A DNA stretch of 42,594 nt from an uncultured Bacteroidales bacterium (GCA_902777835.1 CACYVC010000021.1:1-42594); one strand, 5' to 3'; shown: positions 31,596 to 40,610, numbered from the stretch's first letter. A program made the numbers and translations. Notes: generated from the letters alone by a model not told the origin.

Positions 31596-33405
31596 TTTCA
31601 ACTATTGCCGCCGCAAGACTGTTACTGTGAATATTGGCAACACACCGCTGGGAAGTGATTTTCCCATTAGGGTGCAGTCTATGACCAATACCTCGACTAA
31701 CGACATAGAGGCGAGTGTGGAACAAATCATGCGTATTGCTGAGGCTGGTGCACACTATGTGCGACTCACCACACAAGGAGTGCGTGAAGCCGAGAACCTT
31801 GGCATCATTCGCCAGCAAGTGCGCCAGCGTGGATGCAATGTGCCACTGGTGGCCGACATACACTTCAATCCAAGAGCTGCCATGGCAGCAGCTCAGGTCA
31901 CCGATAAGGTGCGCATCAATCCTGGCAACTTCGTTGACCCCGCACGTCAATTCAAAAGCCTAACTTACACCGAAGAAGAGTATCAAGCCGAACTACATCG
32001 CATACACGACTCGCTGTTGCCATTCATCGACCTATGTCGCAAGCATGGCACTGCAGTGCGACTTGGGGTGAACCATGGTTCGCTTAGCGACCGCATAATG
32101 AGTCGCTACGGTAACACTGCACCAGGCATGGTTGAGAGCGTGATGGAATATCTGCGAGTATTCGTGGAGCAAAAGTTCATGGATGTGGTAATTTCGATGA
32201 AGGCCTCCAACGTAGTAGTCATGGTCGAAGCGGTGCGACGGCTCGTCGCCGCTATGGATGCCGAAGACATGCACTTCCCGCTGCATCTGGGAGTTACAGA
32301 GGCTGGTTTTGGCGAAGACGGACGCATTAAGAGTGCTGTAGGAATTGGCGCTCTAATGAGTCAGGGACTTGGCGACACCATTCGTGTATCGTTGAGTGAA
32401 GATCCTGAACTCGAGGTGCCTGTTGCCAACAAACTCGTTGACTACATTGCAAGTCGAGAGAATCATCCTCACATCAATGGAAATTACAGTAAGGACTTTG
32501 ATCCATTACTGCCCAAGCGACGCATGGGCAGTAGCATCAATGGCTTGGTGGGTGGCAAAACACCCATCGTCATCGCTTCTTGCAGTCCTGATGACGTAGC
32601 GGGCAACCGTCGTCCCGATTTCTTCTTCAGCAAAAATGGTCCTCTTAACGACAGCGACAATTTCATAGTTCCCGCCGCAATATATCACGGCAAGAGCAAC
32701 ACCTCTCCCCTTTTCTCCATCAATAATTGGAACGACAAAATCGATGCCCCCCTCAAGTGGCTTGAAGTGGCTGCCAGCACTCCAGTGGAAAAACTACTAT
32801 TCCTAAAGGAATGCAACAATGTGGCGCTAATCATTAGCCCCGACAATATAAACGTGAGCGGATGCCAACAGGCCCTCATTCATGCCATTATCGACAAAGG
32901 CATTAATTGTCCCGTAATCCTGCACAACGGATATCTCGACAGCGACAACGAGTGGCTGCAGGTAAAGGCGGGAGTCGACTTGGGAGCAGTATTGCTCAAT
33001 GGTTTGGGCGACGGCGTGTGGCTCGAAGCACCCGATTATGAGAACCAAAACGAAGTAGTAGGCTACGCCTTCGCAATTCTACAAGCAGCTCGCTTACGCA
33101 CCACCAAAACCGAGTTCATTTCCTGCCCGAGTTGCGGACGCACGATGTTTGACCTTCAAACCACCGTTCGCCGAGTTCAGGAAGCCACCCAGCACCTTAC
33201 ACACCTCAAGATTGGCGTAATGGGATGCGTGGTGAACGGACCAGGCGAGATGGCCGACGCCGACTATGGCTATGTTGGTGCTGCGGTTGGAAAAATCAGT
33301 CTCTACAAAGGCAAAGAATGTATCGAGAAAAACATTCCCGAAGCCGAAGCCATTCCACGTCTCATCGCTCTAATCAAAGATAACAACGACTGGATTGAAA
33401 AATAA
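31588..33405 (+). CDS. ispG: 4-hydroxy-3-methylbut-2-enyl diphosphate synthase (flavodoxin), IspG
   Basis: 605 residues, the long form of IspG with an inserted central domain found in Bacteroidetes, Chlamydiae and plants, compared with about 370 in E. coli. The N-terminal TIM-barrel part starts FNYCRRKTVTVNIGNTPLG and contains QSMTNTSTNDIEASV and VRLTTQGVREAENL. The C-terminal domain holds the 4Fe-4S ligands Cys513 and Cys516 (FISCPSCGRTMFD) and Cys547 (GVMGCVVNGPGEMADADYG), with the conserved Glu in NGPGE. It catalyses the sixth step of the MEP pathway, giving HMBPP for isoprenoids, including the lipid carrier made by UppS. The first codons overlap heptamer array G. Confidence 0.96.
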   Translation: MNYFNYCRRKTVTVNIGNTPLGSDFPIRVQSMTNTSTNDIEASVEQIMRIAEAGAHYVRLTTQGVREAENLGIIRQQVRQRGCNVPLVADIHFNPRAAMAAAQVTDKVRINPGNFVDPARQFKSLTYTEEEYQAELHRIHDSLLPFIDLCRKHGTAVRLGVNHGSLSDRIMSRYGNTAPGMVESVMEYLRVFVEQKFMDVVISMKASNVVVMVEAVRRLVAAMDAEDMHFPLHLGVTEAGFGEDGRIKSAVGIGALMSQGLGDTIRVSLSEDPELEVPVANKLVDYIASRENHPHINGNYSKDFDPLLPKRRMGSSINGLVGGKTPIVIASCSPDDVAGNRRPDFFFSKNGPLNDSDNFIVPAAIYHGKSNTSPLFSINNWNDKIDAPLKWLEVAASTPVEKLLFLKECNNVALIISPDNINVSGCQQALIHAIIDKGINCPVILHNGYLDSDNEWLQVKAGVDLGAVLLNGLGDGVWLEAPDYENQNEVVGYAFAILQAARLRTTKTEFISCPSCGRTMFDLQTTVRRVQEATQHLTHLKIGVMGCVVNGPGEMADADYGYVGAAVGKISLYKGKECIEKNIPEAEAIPRLIALIKDNNDWIEK

Positions 33406-33435
33406 CAAAAATATTAACAAATAACTCAAATCAAC

Positions 33436-35040
33436 ATGAAACGTATTTTACTTTTCGTAATGACACTGATGGCTATGACATCGGTTAATGCACAATGGGG
33501 GTGGAATCCCAACTATCCACCCGACAACGAGAATGTGCAACTCACTCAGACCAATCTACCCATCGTGTGGATGGATGTGGATGGAGCTACTATCGACCGC
33601 GAAGAGCGCATCACGGCGCGCATGAAAATTATCCACAATGGCGATGGCAACCTCAACTATGCCGACACCATAGCGCACCCTGGACAAACTATTGACTACG
33701 AAGGATATGTAGCACTAAAGTATCGCGGCAACTCCTCGTTTGACGCAAGCGATAAGAAGCCATACTCTTTCCGACCGCTTAACGCACCTCTAGAGGAGGG
33801 CGGCACCAAGCAGAAAGTGAAAATCTTAGGTATGGGCAAGGACAACAACTGGGCTCTGCTCGCTCCCTACAACGACAAGAGCATGATGCGCGACCTGCTC
33901 ATCTTTGACCTCGAGCGTCCCTGGATGTACTACACCCCAATGGGCAAGTACTGCGAACTCTATCTCGACGGAATCTACTATGGAATCTACATCATGTGCG
34001 AGTTGCCAACCAAAGGCAAGCAACGTCTCAATCTTGATGACCCTGGCGAGGAAGGTGACGAACTCACTGGCGGTTACCTGCTCGAGGTTGACCGCACCGA
34101 TGAGCCTACCTACACCTCGAAGTATCACCCCATGACAAAGAACGGTCAGTGGATCAACTACCGTTACATCAACTATCAGTTCAAGGAACCAGAATATGAG
34201 GACTTGACCGAAACTCAGTACAACTATATTACTGGAAAGATTGATGAGATGGAGGACGCTCTTGCTTCGTCAAACTACACCGACCCCGAAACTGGCTACC
34301 GCCAATATATGGACGTGATGTCGTTTGTCGATTTCCAGATTGCTCAAGAAATATCACACAACGTTGATGGCTACCGCCTCAGTTCAAAGATTTTCAAACT
34401 ACGCGACAGCGCTGACCCACGCTTCAAGATGGTGCTTTGGGACTTCAATATCGCCTTTGGCAACAGCGATTACTACAACGGATGGTACACCAACACCTGG
34501 GTATATCAAAACAACGACATCCTCAACTGGAATAACGACACACAGCTAGTGCCCTTCTGGTGGTATAAGCTCAACAAAGACCCATATTACCAAAACCTGC
34601 TAAAGCAACGCTGGGCACAGTGCCGTCGTGCAAATATGCGCGAGGACCGCATCATAGCAACTATCGACTCGATGGCGACTCAACTTACTGAGCAAGGCGC
34701 TATGGCACGCAACAGCCAGGCATGGCCTCGCTGGGGACAATATGTGTGGCCCAACCAGTACATAGCCCAAAACTTCGACGATGAGGTCAACCACCTCAAG
34801 GAGTGGATTCACGACCGCCTGACATGGATGGACCAGCAGCTAGGCTTCGATCCAAATGCTGTAATCGTTGGTGACGTAAATGGCGACGGTGAGGTTACCA
34901 CTATCGACATCACTTGCATATACAACTACCTCCTCGAGGGCGATGAGACCTTCATCACCACCAGTGATATTGACGGTGATGGCTTCATCACAACAACCGA
35001 CATAACAATCATCTACAACATCATGCTCGGTAACGAATAA
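33436..35040 (+). CDS. Secreted CotH-family protein with C-terminal dockerin-like repeats
   Basis: 534 residues with signal peptide MKRILLFVMTLMAMTSVNAQ. The CotH domain covers about residues 80-400: GYVALKYRGNSSFDASDKKP, ILGMGKDNNWALLAPYNDKS, GGYLLEVDRTDEP and FKMVLWDFNIAFGNSDYYNG. In spore-forming bacteria CotH is a protein kinase of the coat. In Bacteroidetes the role of these secreted forms is unknown, and many are found with adhesion or glycan-binding modules. The C-terminus has two calcium-loop repeats, GDVNGDGEVTTIDI and SDIDGDGFITTTDI (about 478-534), like those of the amidase at 25413-28013. It lies 30 nt after ispG, so cotranscription is possible. Confidence 0.88.
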   Translation: MKRILLFVMTLMAMTSVNAQWGWNPNYPPDNENVQLTQTNLPIVWMDVDGATIDREERITARMKIIHNGDGNLNYADTIAHPGQTIDYEGYVALKYRGNSSFDASDKKPYSFRPLNAPLEEGGTKQKVKILGMGKDNNWALLAPYNDKSMMRDLLIFDLERPWMYYTPMGKYCELYLDGIYYGIYIMCELPTKGKQRLNLDDPGEEGDELTGGYLLEVDRTDEPTYTSKYHPMTKNGQWINYRYINYQFKEPEYEDLTETQYNYITGKIDEMEDALASSNYTDPETGYRQYMDVMSFVDFQIAQEISHNVDGYRLSSKIFKLRDSADPRFKMVLWDFNIAFGNSDYYNGWYTNTWVYQNNDILNWNNDTQLVPFWWYKLNKDPYYQNLLKQRWAQCRRANMREDRIIATIDSMATQLTEQGAMARNSQAWPRWGQYVWPNQYIAQNFDDEVNHLKEWIHDRLTWMDQQLGFDPNAVIVGDVNGDGEVTTIDITCIYNYLLEGDETFITTSDIDGDGFITTTDITIIYNIMLGNE

Positions 35041-35065
35041 AATGTATAAATCTTAATGCACAACA

Positions 35066-35103
35066 TAAACACAAAAAGCGCCCTCAGGCGCTTTTTGTGT
35101 TTA
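35066..35103. terminator. Bidirectional terminator between the CotH gene and the gene at 35118
   Basis: A 17-bp perfect stem (35066-35082 with 35087-35103; core AAAAAGCGCC/GGCGCTTTTT) has a CTCA loop and internal T/A runs usable on both strands. The flanking genes converge. Confidence 0.9.
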
Positions 35104-35117
35104 GTGCTACAACTAGA

Positions 35118-35795
35118 TTAGTCTTCTGGGCAGAAACCATTACCGTCCCACACCAGTTTGCCTTCACGCTGAAAGACCTTAGGGATAGCAGTTGGGTCAG
35201 CCATACGATACGTGATGTCCTTGCCAGTACGTGGCAGACTGAAGCTTGGCTGGTACTTGTTGGAGTCCTCGTTTCTTGCGCTCAGCACCATATCGACAGT
35301 GGCCTTGTCAGCCTTCTCTTGGTCCACGAGGTCAATTGCGTTGGGCTCGCGGTCGAATGGTGCCTCGATAAGCTTCATCTTCTTGGTTTTCACATTGTAG
35401 CGATAGAAGGTAAGAAAGCTCTCATCAAAGCCCATAGATGAATCAATGTAATTTACCGCCACCAATTTCTCGTTCTTGTTGTCGCAGTTCCAATAGCACA
35501 TCTCAAGTGTGGTGACAGTGCCATCAAACGAGACTACTCTGTATTGCACATATCCATTTTTGGTATCTACAATGCACTCGACATTGTCCCGCTTAGCATT
35601 ACCTCTAGTAAAAGCTGCAAGTGCTTCTCTCTCAAAACTCCCTGCCTCAGATTGCGAGCAGTAGGCACGGGCGAAGTCCTTGATGGTGGGTTGCTTTCCA
35701 GTAAATGTTACTTTGCACACCTCGGGTTGTGCATAACAAAGTGCCGGCAACGCAATCATTGCCAGCAACAGAACGGTTTTCTTGAAAATTTTCAT
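35118..35795 (-). CDS. Periplasmic protein of unknown function
   Basis: 225 residues from the ATG at 35795, where the signal peptide MKIFKKTVLLLAMIALPALC begins; nine extra upstream residues in frame are hydrophilic and excluded. I do not recognise the family. The mature part is a mixed alpha/beta sequence with four Cys (CKVTFTG near the start, YCSQSE, ECIV, and CYWNC), which could form disulfides in the periplasm, and a final segment GKLVWDGNGFCPED. It stands alone on the minus strand next to a converging terminator. A weak -7-like TAAACTTG lies at 35836-35843. Confidence 0.7.
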   Translation of the reverse strand: MKIFKKTVLLLAMIALPALCYAQPEVCKVTFTGKQPTIKDFARAYCSQSEAGSFEREALAAFTRGNAKRDNVECIVDTKNGYVQYRVVSFDGTVTTLEMCYWNCDNKNEKLVAVNYIDSSMGFDESFLTFYRYNVKTKKMKLIEAPFDREPNAIDLVDQEKADKATVDMVLSARNEDSNKYQPSFSLPRTGKDITYRMADPTAIPKVFQREGKLVWDGNGFCPED

Positions 35796-35985
35796 AATAT
35801 ATCTTTTTTCCTCTTTAGACAATAAATGATGCTTGCAAGTTTAATGACAAAAACACTTTAAGCAAGTTTTTAGGCGTGGTCGCCATTAACATAATACACT
35901 ATTCTTTAAACAAAATACTAAATCGCGCGCGCGTGCAATAAAGGACGGGGAGATTGCGTTTTTATTATAGTTATATAACATAAAC

Positions 35986-38370
35986 ATGAAAAAGATTCTC
36001 TACATAATATTTGCGGCTTTCATGCTTGCAACTGGTGTGCAAATCACCTCATGCAAGACTGCAAAGATGAAAGATGCCGACGAGAAATACGAGCGTGGCG
36101 AGTATTATGCTGCCGCCGAGACCTACCGAAAAATCTACAACAAACTGCGTCGCAAGGAAGATCGATACCTGCGCGGAGAGGTGGCGTTTATGCTCGGTGA
36201 GTGCTACCGCCACCTGAACCAGAGCGCACGTGCTGCTGCATCCTACCAGAATGCACAGCGTTATGAATGGGAGGACAGCCTTATCCCGTTCTATCTAGCT
36301 CAAGCGCAGCAGATGGAAGGCCAATACACCCTTGCTGAGCGCAACTACAAGGCATATCTTGACACGGCACCCAAGAACTGGCAGGCCAAAGAAGGCATCC
36401 GCGGCTGTCAGATAGCTCCTAAAGTGCGTGAAGAAGGCAGTCGATATATCGTGAAGAGTGCCCGTCTATTTAACTCACGCCGTGCCGATTTCTGCCCCAT
36501 GTTCCTCGACAGCAAGGGCGACATACTCTATTTTACCTCTTCGCGCGAGAAAGCAACAGGCACAGCCAAGAGCGAGATCACTGGCGCCAAGAACTGCGAT
36601 GTATTCTTCTCGAAAAAGGACGACAAGGGCAAGTGGAGCAACCCCGAGCCTGTGGAGGGAGACCTCAATACCGAGTTTGACGAGGGCATAACAGCATTCA
36701 CACCCGACGGTCAGACTATGTTTTTTGCCAAAGCGCCACGCAAGACCGACTCAGGCACAAGCGTAGAAATCTACAAGGCAAGCCGCAGTGAGGCAAAGTG
36801 GACTGGCGCAGCTAAGTTTGAAATTACCGCCGACACCCTTTCGGCCTACAATGACCCCGCCGTGAGCACCGATGGCAAATGGCTCTATTTCTCAAGCGAT
36901 ATGCCTGGAGGACAAGGCGGCAAGGATATCTGGCGAGTAATGATTAGCGATGGTCATGGCACCCTTGAGAATATGGGTGACCAAATCAACACCCCTGGCG
37001 ATGAGCGCTTCCCATACGTGCGCAACGATAGTACCCTCTATTTCTCAAGCAACGGACACGCAGGACTTGGAGGACTTGACCTGTTTAGGGCACGACTTCA
37101 GCCCTCGGGCAAGTGGTTTATCGAGAATATGGGGTCGCCAATGAACAGCAGCGGCGACGACTTCGGCATCACCTTCGAGGGCGAGGCCGAGAAAGGTTAC
37201 TTCTCGAGCAACCGCAAGGATGCCCGCGGATATGACCACATCTTCAGTTTCGAGAAACCCGACCTCAAAGTGTGGATATCGGGATATGTACTCGACAAGG
37301 ACGAAGAACCAGTGCCTAATGCCATCATACGCATCGTGGGTAACGACGGCAGTAACCAAAAAGCTGTAGCAAAGCCCGACGGCACGTTCCGCTTTGACCT
37401 TCAGCGCGGTGTGAGCTATGTGATGCTTGCAGGCGCTAATGGCTATCTCAATGGCCGCCAGCAGTTCACCAGCGACATAGAAGAGGAGGACGCCGAGTAT
37501 AACGTCGATTTCATCCTTGCCGCTATGGACAAACCACAGGTGATTGAGAATATCTTCTACGACTATAATAAAGCCACATTGCGACCTGAGTCAAAGGCTG
37601 CCCTCGACTCAATGGTGCAAGTGCTTAATGATAACCCCTACATAACCATCGAGATGGGTGCTCACACCGACCGTGTGGGTGGCGATGAGTATAACCTCAA
37701 ACTTAGCGACCGACGAGCCAAGAGTGTTGTTGATTATCTCATCGCTGCTGGCATCGACAGCGCACGACTACAATCTCATGGCTATGGCAGGTCAATGCCC
37801 AAGGTGGTGACAAAGCGCATCGCACGCCTTTACCCTCAGTTTAACGAGGGCGATACGCTAAGCGAACCCTTCGTCATGGCTCTATCAAAAGAAGACCGAG
37901 CAGCAGCCGACCAAATCAATCGACGCACCGAGTTCCAAGTGCTAACCACCAACTACTACCGCACCTTCGACAGTTCTATCCAGCAGCCTGGAGATGAATT
38001 GGCTGAAGGCAAAGAAGGAGAAAAACAGAACAAAAAGGACGTGCTCGAAGGAATTGACACCAAGGACATGTCGGCCGATGAAATTACAAAGTTGAGGGCA
38101 GAGAAAGAGGCTGAGATGAAGATGATTGAACAAAAAGAACGCGAGAAAGCTGCTGCCGAAGGCAAAGAGGCTGACCCCGAAGGCAAATATAGTGGCGAGA
38201 ACGGTAAGCAGCCACCAAAACTTGATGGAGGCAGTATGGGCTCCAGCACAAGAGGCGGAACAGGCACTAGCACAAGAGGTGGCAACACTGGCGGTGGTAA
38301 TACCGGTAGTGGTAATACTGGTGGTGGTTCGAGAAAATCTAACGATCCAAACGCAACTAAACGCCACTAA
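35986..38370 (+). CDS. porE: PorE-like lipoprotein: TPR, PD40 propeller, CarboxypepD_reg and OmpA domains
   Basis: 794 residues. A lipobox ends VQITSC, so the protein is probably anchored in the membrane. The domains follow in order: TPR helices (about 30-150, KYERGEYYAAAETYRKIYN), a PD40/WD40-like propeller (about 165-425, including AVSTDGKWLYFSSDMPGGQG), a CarboxypepD_reg domain (about 430-515) and an OmpA_C peptidoglycan-binding domain (about 520-650, FYDYNKATLRPESKAAL and YNLKLSDRRAKSVVDYL). This order is that of PorE (PG1058) of Porphyromonas gingivalis, a peptidoglycan-binding type IX secretion component. The tail is Gly/Ser/Thr-rich and not seen in PorE. Other OmpA lipoproteins share parts of this plan, so PorE is a best guess. 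Confidence 0.7.
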   Translation: MKKILYIIFAAFMLATGVQITSCKTAKMKDADEKYERGEYYAAAETYRKIYNKLRRKEDRYLRGEVAFMLGECYRHLNQSARAAASYQNAQRYEWEDSLIPFYLAQAQQMEGQYTLAERNYKAYLDTAPKNWQAKEGIRGCQIAPKVREEGSRYIVKSARLFNSRRADFCPMFLDSKGDILYFTSSREKATGTAKSEITGAKNCDVFFSKKDDKGKWSNPEPVEGDLNTEFDEGITAFTPDGQTMFFAKAPRKTDSGTSVEIYKASRSEAKWTGAAKFEITADTLSAYNDPAVSTDGKWLYFSSDMPGGQGGKDIWRVMISDGHGTLENMGDQINTPGDERFPYVRNDSTLYFSSNGHAGLGGLDLFRARLQPSGKWFIENMGSPMNSSGDDFGITFEGEAEKGYFSSNRKDARGYDHIFSFEKPDLKVWISGYVLDKDEEPVPNAIIRIVGNDGSNQKAVAKPDGTFRFDLQRGVSYVMLAGANGYLNGRQQFTSDIEEEDAEYNVDFILAAMDKPQVIENIFYDYNKATLRPESKAALDSMVQVLNDNPYITIEMGAHTDRVGGDEYNLKLSDRRAKSVVDYLIAAGIDSARLQSHGYGRSMPKVVTKRIARLYPQFNEGDTLSEPFVMALSKEDRAAADQINRRTEFQVLTTNYYRTFDSSIQQPGDELAEGKEGEKQNKKDVLEGIDTKDMSADEITKLRAEKEAEMKMIEQKEREKAAAEGKEADPEGKYSGENGKQPPKLDGGSMGSSTRGGTGTSTRGGNTGGGNTGSGNTGGGSRKSNDPNATKRH

Positions 38371-38373
38371 ATA

Positions 38374-38901
38374 ATGAAAACCATCGGAATCATAAGTGAT
38401 ACCCACTGCTACTGGGACGATCGGTATGCTGAGCATTTTGCCGACTGCGACGAGATTTGGCACGCAGGCGACATCGGCAACGAGGCTCTCATCGACATGA
38501 TTGCGTCGATAGGGCCACAGGTGCGTGCTGTATATGGCAATGCCGACGGACAGGACCTGCGCCGGCGCTTCAAGGAGACCGAGATTTTCACAATCGAAGG
38601 AGTTAAAGTGATGATGACACATATTGGCGGCTATCCGGGACGGTATGCTCCAGGCATCAAGTCAAGACTCGACTTAGTGCAGCCCAAAATCTTCGTGTGC
38701 GGGCACAGCCACATCCTAAAAGTCATTCCCGACCGCAGTCTGGGCGTGCTCACCATTAACCCCGGTGCGGCAGGACGTCAAGGCTGGCAGAAGGTGCGCA
38801 CCCTTATCCGCTTAACTCTCGACAACGGAAGCATCACCGGCTGCCAAATCATAGAACTAGCCGATGACCGAAACGCCCCCAAAGGAAGAGTCGTAGAGTA
38901 A
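38374..38901 (+). CDS. YfcE/MJ0936-type metallophosphoesterase
   Basis: 175 residues with the calcineurin-like metal site: GIISDTHCYWDD at the N-terminus, IWHAGDIGN, VYGNADGQD, MMTHIGGYPGRY and VCGHSHILK, then TINPGAAG. These motifs place it with the YfcE-like phosphodiesterases, which need Mn2+ or a similar metal and act on phosphodiester model substrates; the physiological substrate is unknown. The ATG follows the PorE-like stop after 3 nt, so the two genes are translationally close and cotranscribed. A terminator follows at 38932-38975. Confidence 0.88.
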   Translation: MKTIGIISDTHCYWDDRYAEHFADCDEIWHAGDIGNEALIDMIASIGPQVRAVYGNADGQDLRRRFKETEIFTIEGVKVMMTHIGGYPGRYAPGIKSRLDLVQPKIFVCGHSHILKVIPDRSLGVLTINPGAAGRQGWQKVRTLIRLTLDNGSITGCQIIELADDRNAPKGRVVE

Positions 38902-38931
38902 GTACTGAATAATTTGTGTTTATCTCATATC

Positions 38932-38975
38932 AAAAAATATCGACAAGGTTTAATTCCTTGTCGATTTTATTTTTT
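38932..38975. terminator. Bidirectional terminator between the phosphoesterase gene and plsC
   Basis: A 10-bp perfect stem (38939-38948 ATCGACAAGG, 38956-38965 CCTTGTCGAT) with a 7-nt loop has T-rich tails on both strands. The flanking genes converge. Confidence 0.85.
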
Positions 38976-38994
38976 GTACGAGAATATGTTATGC

Positions 38995-39717
38995 TTACTT
39001 GTTTTCCTCTTGTAGCGATAAGATTACTGCATCATAAGCTTTTTGAGTGAGGTCCTGAATAGTGTCGCCGAATTGTTCATGTGGTATGGGTTCGTGGATG
39101 GTGAGAGTGATAGTGCCAGGCTGCACGTGGAACATGGTGCGCGACATCACTTTGTATGATCCATTGATTGTAATTGGAACAATGGGCAATCCAAATTCCT
39201 TTGCAAGCCTAAAAGCGCCGTGCTTGAATGCGTGGATGTGACCGTCGTCGGTGCGCCGACCTTCTGGAAAGACAACAATCGACATTCCTTTAGATAGACG
39301 TTTTTTGGCATCGTTCATGGTCTTAATGATACCTCTTGCTGAGTGGTTGTCAACCATGATGTGACCAGCCATGTGACACGCCCATCCCACGAGAGGAAAG
39401 TTGTGAAGACCTTTGCGCATCATCCACTTGAAGTTGTGACCCAGATATCCATAAATGGAAAAAATATCATAAGCACCCTGATGGTTGGCAACAAAAACGT
39501 AAGCACTATTTCGGTCGATGAGGTTGCGGTTTTCAACTTTCACTCTCACCCCAAAGAAGAAGCACATGGCCCTACCCCACCACTTTGCCGGATAGTATCC
39601 CCAATAGTTGCTGTTGAAAGTACACCCAATGATGGTGACTATGCAAGTGATAATGGTGATTACCAGCACTATAGGTGCCGCTATGCAGTAGTGATATATT
39701 CTGTAAAGGATGTTCAT
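38995..39717 (-). CDS. plsC: 1-acyl-sn-glycerol-3-phosphate acyltransferase PlsC
   Basis: 240 residues with a hydrophobic N-terminal anchor (about 10-40). The acyltransferase motifs are VANHQGAYDIFSIYG (the NHX4D catalytic box), VFPEGRRTDDG (glycerol-phosphate binding, like FPEGTRS) and LPIVPITINGS. It acylates lysophosphatidic acid to phosphatidic acid in the inner membrane. It has its own promoter and ends before a shared terminator, so it is probably monocistronic. Confidence 0.93.
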   Translation of the reverse strand: MNILYRIYHYCIAAPIVLVITIITCIVTIIGCTFNSNYWGYYPAKWWGRAMCFFFGVRVKVENRNLIDRNSAYVFVANHQGAYDIFSIYGYLGHNFKWMMRKGLHNFPLVGWACHMAGHIMVDNHSARGIIKTMNDAKKRLSKGMSIVVFPEGRRTDDGHIHAFKHGAFRLAKEFGLPIVPITINGSYKVMSRTMFHVQPGTITLTIHEPIPHEQFGDTIQDLTQKAYDAVILSLQEENK

Positions 39718-39743
39718 GCTAATGTGATTGGTGTTTTAAACTA

Positions 39744-39751
39744 CAAAGATA
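39744..39751 (-). promoter_or_regulatory. Promoter of plsC
   Basis: The minus strand reads TATCTTTG, a perfect -7 element 27 nt upstream of the plsC start. Confidence 0.65.
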
Positions 39752-39813
39752 GTAAAAGTTTTCAGATTTTGAAAATCAGATTTCATAAATCAATATTTTT
39801 GAAGATGAACAGT

Positions 39814-39855
39814 ATAAAAAAGTTCACGAGGCACAAAATAGTGTCTCGTGAACTT
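39814..39855 (-). terminator. Terminator of the rprXY operon
   Basis: A 15-position stem (39820-39834 with 39841-39855) has one G-T pairing on the plus strand (an A-C mismatch on the minus) and a 6-nt loop. On the minus strand it continues into TTTTTTATA. It lies about 40 nt past the rprY stop. Confidence 0.8.
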
Positions 39856-39896
39856 ATTAATTTAAAGTTGATAATTCAAAACTGAATACCAAAAGC

Positions 39897-40601
39897 CTAC
39901 TTCTCTTCGGGCTCTGGAGCGATAAGTTTGTAGCCCTTGCCGTGGATGTTGATAATCTCGATTGATGGGTCTGCCTTGAGATGCTTGCGCAGTTTGGTGA
40001 TATACACATCCATACTACGAGCGTTGAAGTAGTTATCATCAATCCAGATAGTCTTGAGGGCGAAGTTGCGCTCAAGAATCTCATTTACGTGAGCACACAG
40101 GAGGCTCAGCAACTCGCTCTCCTTGGTGGTAAGCTTGGTTGACATGTCATCGACTATGAGCACTTGCTTCTGAGTGTCGAAGGTAAACTTACCAATCTTA
40201 TACATAGTGATTTCTTTGCCCTTCTTGCCCTTTACGCGGCGCATGATAGCATCGATGCGCATCACGAGCTCCTCCATCGAGAATGGTTTGGTGATATAGT
40301 CATCGGCACCAATCTTGAAGCCCTCGAGGATATCTTCTTTAAGCGCCTTGGCGGTGAGGAAGATTACGGGTACATCGCTATTGATAGTGCGTATTTCCTG
40401 TGCTAACTGGAAGCCGTCTTTCTTAGGCATCATGATATCAAGCACGCAGATGTCGTACTTGCCTTTAAGGAAGGCCTTGTAGCCACTCTCGCCATCGGCA
40501 TAGAGGTCGGCGTTGTAACCTTTGGCCTGAAGATACTCTCTTAACAACATGCCAAGATTCTCGTCATCTTCGCATAAAAGAATTCTCAATTTTTCGTCCA
40601 T
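39897..40601 (-). CDS. rprY: Response regulator RprY (OmpR/PhoB family)
   Basis: 234 residues: receiver domain (1-120) with acidic pocket Glu11-Asp12-Asp13, phospho-acceptor Asp55 in CVLDIMMPKKDG, Thr in FLTAKAL and Lys in ITKPFSMEEL. A winged-helix DNA-binding domain follows (about 130-230, LTTKESELLSLL, SMDVYITKLRKHL and IINIHGKGYKL). The start MDEKLRILLCEDDENLGMLL and the close match in plan to RprY of Bacteroides fragilis support the name. It follows rprX by 9 nt, in the usual sensor-regulator operon. In this family RprXY is linked to envelope stress and tetracycline-related changes in outer-membrane proteins. Confidence 0.9.
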   Translation of the reverse strand: MDEKLRILLCEDDENLGMLLREYLQAKGYNADLYADGESGYKAFLKGKYDICVLDIMMPKKDGFQLAQEIRTINSDVPVIFLTAKALKEDILEGFKIGADDYITKPFSMEELVMRIDAIMRRVKGKKGKEITMYKIGKFTFDTQKQVLIVDDMSTKLTTKESELLSLLCAHVNEILERNFALKTIWIDDNYFNARSMDVYITKLRKHLKADPSIEIINIHGKGYKLIAPEPEEK

Positions 40602-40610
40602 AGTGTTTTC

